Origin: Pedobacter caeni
GTDB taxonomy: Bacteria > Bacteroidota > Bacteroidia > Sphingobacteriales > Sphingobacteriaceae
DNA length: 64,000 nucleotides
Assembly (NCBI RefSeq): GCF_900129215.1
Contig: NZ_FQUQ01000008.1
Span: forward strand, 186,001 to 250,000
Reading direction: 5' to 3'
Of the stretch, positions 17,628 to 26,600 are shown one piece after another (within the stretch, counting starts at the first letter, position 1; the number at the start of each line of letters is the position of its first letter). The notes under the pieces are model-generated. The model did not search any database and had not been told where the DNA came from. It worked only from the letters and a program-made list of their open reading frames with translations. A program made the position numbers and the translations under genes.

Positions 17628-20600
17628 TTATCTCAATAGGGTTATTGTTCCTTTTTTACTTGTTTTTGTTCCGTCATTGAACTCTACTTCTGCGATGTAT
17701 ACGTATACTCCGTTAGGCTGTATCTCTCCTTTATAGGTTCCATCCCATCCGCTTTGAACATTTAATGATTCATAGATGAACTGTCCCCACTGGTTGTAGA
17801 CACGAAGCTTCAATTTAGCTATCGTATTTCCGTACACATACAAGACATCATTCTTACCATCACCATTTGGCGTGAACGTATTCGGGATAAAGATTTGATT
17901 ACCCAATGGATTTTCTGCTTTCGAGTTCAGGCTTGCAGCATCACTTAGCTGACAAGGCAACTGGCCTACAGCCCTTACCCTGATCGTTACTGCCTGATCT
18001 GGTTTAAGACCACTGATCAGATGTGTTAATCCTGCAGCTCCTGAGCTTGGTGCAATCCAGTTTGTTCCTCCGTCAACAGAGACTTCATATCCTTTAGCTC
18101 CTGCTACCGCAGCCCATGCGAAGTTCACAGTTGTTGCAGTTGCTGCTTGTACTGATACTACCGGGGCAGTCAGTTTAGGCAGGATGGTAACGACTACCGA
18201 TGTACGGGTAGCACTTGAACATCCGGTCGCTTTATTCACCGCTTCAACATAGTAAGTAGTGGTTGCGGCTAATGAAGGAGTAGTGAAACTGCTTCCTTCG
18301 GATAATGAAGTACCTCCGGCTGCAGAAGTATACCAGCGATAAGTAAGTGCCGCATCCGGATTGTTAACAGACAGGACAGTGGTATTACCGGCGCATATTG
18401 GGTCTGTTGCTCCATTCACCGAAGTAGGTGCGTTTGGAGAAACTTGTACACTCACACTCACTGCGGTACGGCTATCGCTACTACAAGTAGCGGTTGATGC
18501 ACCTACGTAGAATGTTTTACCGGCAGTAATTGCAGGTGTGGTAAAGTTGGTACCTGTACCCAGTGCTGTACCACCAGTTGCTACATCGTACCAGCTATAG
18601 GTAATGCCGGGAACCGGACCAGAAACACTCAATACGGTGGTACTTCCAGGACAGGCGGTGGCTGTAGCAGAAGTTACTGTTGGTACAGCTGGTTTAGGGC
18701 TTACCGTTACTGTTGCTTTAACTCTGCCTGTTGTACTACCACAACCTGAAGCACTTTTCGCAAGCACGTAGAAATCAGTAGCTATCGCTAATGGTCCTGT
18801 TGGCAGACTCGTACCGGTACCTAATAAGGTACCTCCTGTTGCTGCATTGTACCATTCGAAAGTAACTCCTGCTTGTGGGCTCTGGATATTCAATGTGATT
18901 CCATCTCCCGAACATACAGCCAGGCTGTTTGCATTTGCGATCACTGGTACATCCGGTAAAGGATTTACAGTTAAGGTGATCACTTTAGCTGTGCCAGGAA
19001 GGCTTTCACATTTATTGTCTCCTTTTACAGTTACATAATAAGTAATGGTTGCATTCTGTACTTTTTCTAGTATTGCTCCTGTAAATACTGCATTAGTTAA
19101 GGCAGCATCAGTATACCAGGTAAATACCGGATTCGTTACTGTGGTGCTGCTTGCAGTTAACTTAACAGTTGTTCCAGCACAAACAGGGACATCTGCTCCT
19201 GCTACGACTACATCTGAAGCGTCAGCCGGAGTGTTTACTGTTACCGTAACCACTTTAGCATCTGCTGCTGCATTCTCACATCTGTTGGCACCACGAACGG
19301 TTACATAGAAAGTAGTGGTTGCAGTAAGTGTTGGTTCGAATATCGCTCCTGTAGCTGCAACATTTGTTAAGGCCGCATTAGTATACCAGGTAAATACCGG
19401 GCTGGTTACTGTCGTGCTGCTCGCTGTCAATAAAGCTTTTGAGCCTGCACATAATGCGTTGCTATTTCCGGTAACTGTGATATCTGTTGATAAAGCAGGT
19501 GGGTTGATCACTACCGTTACCGCTTTTGCTCCTGCTTTTAGGTTCTCACATCTGTTTGATCCGCGAACAGTTACATAGAAGGTAGTGGTACTGGTTAGTG
19601 TCGGTTCGAATACTGCAGTATTGGCAACTACTGTAGTCAGGTCGGCATCGCTATACCAGGTAAATACCGGATTAGTTACTGTCGTTGTACCTGCAGTTAA
19701 GGTTGCTTTTGTTCCTGCGCAGTATGGAGCGTCATTTCCTGCAACAGTAATATCTGCAGCGGTAGCAGGTGTGTTTGTGGTAATTGCTACCACTTTAGCA
19801 TCTGCCGGTCCGTTTGGACATCTGTTGTCTCCGCTAACGGTTACATAATAAGTAGTGTTTGCAGTAACTGTTGGTTCGTAGATTGGTCCTCTGAACACTT
19901 CGGTTGTTAAGGATGCATCACTGTACCAGATAAATTTAGGATTGGTTACTGTTGGTGCTGTAGCCGTTAAGGTCAGTTTTGCTCCCGCACAAACGGCAGC
20001 TTGATTTCCAGTAACATTAATGTCAGCAGCCGTAGCAGGTGGATTCACTGAAACTGCAACTGCTTTACCTGTTCCGGCAAGGTTTTCACATTTGTTAGCA
20101 CCTTTTACCGTTACATAGTAAGTAACTGCAGCGGTAACCGGTCTTTCCAATACTGCTCCTGTAAATATCGCATTGCTCAGGGCAGCGTCGGTGTACCAGG
20201 TAAACACAGGGCTTGTTACCGTAGTACTGGTTGCTGTTAGTTTAATGGTTGCACCTGCACAAACCGCAAGGTCTGCTCCTGTTACGATCACATCAGAGGC
20301 GTCTGATGGCGTGTTCACAATCAGCGTTACAATTTTTGCATCACCAGATAGATTTGCACATTTGTTTGTTCCGCTAACGGTTACATAATATGTAGTTGTT
20401 GCGGTTAATGTAGGTTCAAACACTGGTCCTGTAGATACTACGGTTGTTAAAGCAGCATCAGAGTACCAGGTAAATACCGGGCTTGTTACTGTAGTACTGC
20501 TCGCAGTTAACAGCGCTTTTGCACCGTTACAGAACGGAGCATTATTTCCGGCAACCGTGATGTCTGTGGACACTGCTGGTGGATTGATCACTACAGTTAC

Positions 20601-23600
20601 CACTTTTGCTTCTGCTTTCAGGCTTTCACATCTGTTGGTTCCGCGAACAGTTACATAATAAGTAGCATTTGCGTTCAATACTGGTTCGAATACCGGACCT
20701 GTAAAAGCAACATCTGTCAGATCAGCATCTCTGTACCAGGTAAATACCGGGGCAGTTACTGTGGTGCTGCTTGCAGTGAATTTAGCTTTTGTTCCTTTAC
20801 AGAATGGAACATCATTTCCGGCAACGGTAATGTCTGCGGCTGTTGCAGGAGTATTGACCACAACGGCCACTACTTTTGCATCTGCAGGATCATTCGGACA
20901 TTTATTGTCGCCGCTAACGGTTACATAATAAGTGATGCTTGCTGTTAATGTAGGTTCAAAGGTTGCTCCTCTGAACACTTCAGTTGTTAAGGCCGCATCG
21001 GTATACCAGATAAATGTAGGGTTGGTTACTGTTGTTGTGCTGGCTTTAAAGCTTGCTTTTGTTCCCAGACAGAACGGAGCGTCATTTCCTGCAACAGCAA
21101 TGTCTGCTGCTGTACCAGGAGTGTTCACTGTAACGGTTACCGCTTTAGCATCAGCAGGCAGGTTTGGACATTTATTGTCGCCACTAACAGTTGCATAGAA
21201 AGTAGTGGTTGCAGTTAATGTTGGTTCATAGATGGCAGTGCTGGCCAATACAGTAGTTAATGCAGCATCAGCGTACCAGGTGAACTTAGGATTGGTTACT
21301 GTAGTTGAACTTGCAGTAAGTGTTGCTTTTGATCCTTTACATAATGGAGCACCTGCACCTGTTACGGTAATGTCGCTTGCGATTGCAGGTGGGTTCACCG
21401 TAATGGTTACCACTTTTGCGTTTGCAGGAGTGCTTGCACAAACATTGGTACCATTCACACTTACGTAGAAGGTAGTGCTGGCGGTAATCACCGGTTCATA
21501 TAACGGACCTGTAAATGCCAGGTCGGTCAGAGCTGCATCCCTATACCAGGTAAATACTGGAGCGGTTACAGTTGTACTGCTCGCCGTTAAAGTTGCCTTG
21601 GTATCTTTACACAATGGCGCATCAGCTCCTGTTACGGTAATGTCAGCAGGAGTTGCAGGCGGGTTAACAGTAAGTGTGATTTTTGTACGGGCAGCTGTAC
21701 TGGTACATGAATTTGCATTCGAAGCTTCTACATAGAAGTTGTACACTCCCGGAGTCAGGTTCGCAGCAGTAGTATAAGTACTGGTATTTGTTGCCAGGTT
21801 ATTTCCACCTGTTAAGGCATCAAACCAGTTGAAACTGATACCCGCTACCGGAGTCACACCAAGTGATACTGAAACGTTAGGACAAGTTGTTTTCGGATTA
21901 CCAGCAAGTTCTACCGGTGCATCTGGTGCAGCAAGTATCGTTACGGTAACTTTGGTTTTCGCACTTGCACAACCATTACGGTCTGCAGTTACATAGTAAT
22001 CATATGTTCCTGCTGTCAATGTAGTCTCTGTTGCAAAAGTAGTTCCTGTTCCGACAGAAGCAGGCGCTGTTCCTTTATACCAGGTGTAAGTAGTTCCTGC
22101 TATTGGATTCTGAACACTTAATGTTGCAGCAGTTCCCAAACAAGCAGAAACGTTTGCACTTAATACGGTTGGTACAACCAGTGATCTTCTGGCATAATTA
22201 AAATCTAAAGTCGAAAGAACTGAAGCAAGACCTGATCTTAATCTCAGTTCTACGCCATCAAATTGTTTCGAAGGAACAAAAGAAATAACTCCGCCACTAT
22301 TGTCACTGAATAGTTCCAGTTTGATTAATGGATTGCTATTGCTCAGCACCATCATATCACCATTGCTTACAAGATCTTTATAAGTGGTAATTTCTATAGA
22401 AGGTAAAACGGCTAAAGTAAGCAGTTTACCAGGGGAAGTGATACCAATACGGACAGTATCTCCGACAACGGAAAGACCGGTAAATCCGATATGCTGATAA
22501 GCCGAAGCACCGAGAAGTCCTACCGGAATCACCAGTGACGAAGCTGTTGTAGAACTAAGGTCTGTTGCAAGTCCAGGATTAAAAACTCCTCCCAGTAGTG
22601 CTACGCCATCGACTCCTGCTCTTTTCTGAATAGTGGCCACTTCACAAGGAAGGTCATTATTCGGGTTAACAGCTGGCAATACGGTTATAGTTGTAGTGGT
22701 CAACGTGGTAGATGTACATCCGCCAGCAATTTCTCCTGATACATAGTAAGTAAATACGATTGGTGTGGCACCTGTATTTGTTAGTGGACCTGTCACAAAA
22801 TTAGCACCAGTGAATACCGGGGTCGCACCTGGAGCTTGTGAATCGTACCATTTAAAGATGACACCTGCAGTGCTTGATGACGCAGTTAACGCTGCTGCAG
22901 ATCCCGATCTTACGGTCGCACTTGTTGGCGTAATTACCGGGCTATCTAAACCGGTTGCTGTAATTTGAGCTAAAGCTTTTGAAGCAGAAGGCACATTACA
23001 CGCCGTTGATACTGCAGCTACCTGGTAATTGATGCTTGCAGCTATCGCAGGAGTAGTAAATGTTGTTCCTGTTGCAAGCTCAGTAACTCCGGTAGCATCG
23101 TACCATTTATAGGTAATTCCAGCTAATGGATTTTTCACGGCTAAGGTAACCGTCGTTCCTACGCAAGTATTGATATTAGCTGTTACCAGTTCTGGTACTG
23201 CCGGAGCAGGAGTCACGGTTACGGTCACCTGTGTTCTGTAGCTCGCACAACCAGAAGTACTGCTGGCTTCTACATAGTAATTAGTAGTTGCGTTTAATGC
23301 AGGAGTAGTGAACGATGTTCCTGTAGCCAAAGCTACTGCTGCCGGTAATCTTGAGTCATACCATTTATAGGTAAGTGCAGCATTCGGATTCTGTACAGTT
23401 AAAGTTGCAGTTTGTGTAGCACAGATCGTAGGGTTAGCAGCAGTTAATGCTGGTGCGACTAAAACACGTCTTCCATAATTCACATCTACAGTTGAAAGTA
23501 CCCCTGCAAGACCTGAATTTAAGCGAACTTCCACCTGATCAAACGCTGCTGTTGGCACAAAGCTAATCAGAGCCTGACTGTTATTACTTAACAGTTCCAG

Positions 23601-26600
23601 ATGGATTAATGAATTATTAATAGAAACGGCATCGTTGTTACTTGTTGCTCCGTTATAGGTTCCAACCTGAATGCTGGACAATAATCCCAGAGATAACAAT
23701 TTGCCTGGTGCACTTAGCAATACTTTAACAGTATCTCCAATGCTGGATACAGAACCGAAACCAAGGCGTTGATAAACCGCAGCACCCAAAAGGCCAACTG
23801 GCATCACCAATGAAGAACCAGTTCTGGTATCGTTATCAATTGCCAGTTGTGGGTTGAATATTGCAGAAAGCAATGCTACACCAACCACATCATGTGTTTC
23901 AGAAACTGCCGCCTGACAAGGAACAGGGCTAGGTAAACTATTATCTACTGTAATCGTCACCTGTACACGGCTCACAGAAGTACAACCTGTTGCATTAGAT
24001 TTTGCTTCCAGATAATAAGTTGTTGTTGCAGTAAGTGGTTCGGTAACATAAGTTGCACCAGTAAATTTCGGTGTTGTTGCTGTTGCAGAATCAAACCAGT
24101 TAAAGGTCACATTTGCATCCGGTGAAGTTGCATTTAAAGTTACAGTCTGGCCAGAACCAACAGTTGTAGCCGAAGCCTGAATCTGTGGTAAGGTTACGAT
24201 CGGGTTCACGGTCACAGGAACTGCGGTACGTGTAGAGGTACCACATCCCGGATTCGAAGCTTCTACATAGTAAGTAGTATTTGCAGTTAATGCCGGAGTA
24301 ACGAAAGTAGATCCGGTAAATATTGAAGTACCACCTGTTGAAACAGTGTACCATTTATAGCTTACTCCAGCTCCCGGGGCATTTACTGCCAGGCTGGCTG
24401 TAGAACCATAACATACCGGTAATACAGTTGCCAACACTGGTGCTGTTGGAGCGGCAGTTACGGTTACTTTAACAGGAACGCGTACAGTATTCGCACAACC
24501 AGCTTTGCTTACTTCAATATAATAAGTTGTTGTTGCAGTTAGTGCAGGTGTAGTGAAAGTCTCACCTGTTCCCAACACTGTTCCGCTGGTGGCACTATCG
24601 TACCATTTTAAAGTAGTACCACCATTTGCAGTAGCAGTTAATGTTGTTGTATTTCCGGCACAGATGGTCTGGCCAGTTGCAGCAACCGTTGGATTAGGAT
24701 AGATGATAGAAGCACCATAAATATTATAGCGGCTTAACAAATTGGCCACCGCTCCAACACGAATTTCGACCGCATTAAAAGCGCCGGTTGCAGGAACTGT
24801 AACCAGAATTCTATTGCCGCTTAAAAGCTGAAGATTTAATAAAGGAGAACTTAGCGGGTAAACTTTTACCACAGTATTTCCATTATAAACGGTAATGGTA
24901 CCACCGTTAATTAACCCGATGTCTGCAAGACCTACCGGAGTTTCAAAATCTAAACGGATACTGTCGGTGGCTGCACCCTGATTCGGGAAGATTAGTTTTT
25001 GGTAAGCGACCCCGGCTACATTAACTCCAAGATTAATGGTTGTAAATGTTGCAGGATCTGCATCTGTTGAACCAGCCGGATCAGTTATGCCGCAAAGTAA
25101 GCAGAGAAGAGATTCAATTTTTGTTACCTGAGCAGTTGCTGCATTACAGTTAGGATTAACCGGACCGCTGGTCACAGTTACCACAACTGCAACTCTGGTG
25201 GCACTCACACAACCAGTGCTGTTTGCTGTTTCGGCATAATAGGTAGTAGTTGTATTTAATGCTGGTGTGGTGAAGCTGGTACCAGTACCAACTGCAGTAC
25301 CACCTGTTGGGGTAGTAAACCAGTTGATGGTATTTCCTGCTTCAGCAGAAGCGGTAAGGGTAGCAGTTTGTCCGGCACTGATGGATTGTCCGGCAGAAAC
25401 TACAGCTAATGCAGGAGTTGGACGTGCAGTTACAGTAACTGCGGTACGACTGCTTGTTGCTGTTCCTGAAACCGCTTCTACATAGTAAGTAGTATTGCTG
25501 CTTAGTGCAGCGGTAGTATAGGTAGCTCCGGTAAATACAGGTGTATTTCCAGTTGAGGCATACCAGTTATAAGTTACTCCCGGTAAGGTGTTGCTTACGC
25601 TCAGGGTAGCTGTGCTTCCTGAACAGATGCTGACTGATGCCGCAACCGGCGCATCAACTTTCACTTTTACCGTAAAGGCTGTTGTTGTTGAGTTGTTAGC
25701 TGCATCTTTCGCAGTTATAGAGAAAGTAAATGTTCCACCTTGTGTTGGTGTACCAGTTAACTTACGTGTAACCGGATCAAAGTTCAATCCCGGAGGAAGA
25801 TCAGCTGATGTATAAGTATAAGGTCCTGTTCCGCCTGTTACTTCAGGTAAAGTCTGTTCTGTATAGACAGTTCCTACTGTACCGTCGGCAAGAACCATTG
25901 TTGGCAGGTTCAAAGCACCAATTACCCTTAGTGGATAAGTATTTGTTGCGGTAGTGCCTGTATTATCAGTTACAGTTACACTCACTGAGTATAAACCCGA
26001 TTGCGTTGGCGTGCCTGAAATGACACGGGTAGCCGGATCAAAGGTCAGTCCCGGAGGAAGGTTTGTTGCAGCATAGGTATAAGGGCCTGTTCCACCAGTT
26101 GCGGAAGGAATAGGCTGCGAGGTATAACCCACATTTACATTTCCATCAGCAAGTGTTGCCGGAGGAAGAACCAGTGGGCTGCCTACTACAATGGTATAAT
26201 CTCTGGTAGTAGTTTTTCCGTCTCCATCTGTAACGGTTACCGGAATGGTATAGGTTCCGGCCAAGGTTGGTGTACCTGTAATCTCACGGGTAACCGGATC
26301 AAAGATTAATCCCGGAGGAAGACTTGCTGCCGGAGCACTGTAAGTAAAAGGTCCGATCCCACCTGTCGCAGCTGGAATAGCCTGAGTTGGATAAGGAATT
26401 CCTACAGTACCATTGGCAAGTGTTGCCGTAGGTAAAGCAAGAGGGTCTCTGACAATAATGGTATAGTCTGCTGTTTTAGTATTTCCATTTACATCCGTTA
26501 CCGTTACATGAACCGGATAAGTTCCGGCTTGAGTTGGCGTACCTGTAATTTCACGGGTAACCGGATCAAAGGTTAATCCCGGAGGAAGGTTAGTAGCAAC

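Noticed and set aside
19045..19848. Series of plus-strand open frames of 87 codons spaced exactly 270 bp apart
   Set aside because: They are antisense shadows of the 270-bp repeats in the adhesin gene; their regular spacing follows the repeat unit, and they have no promoters or family features.
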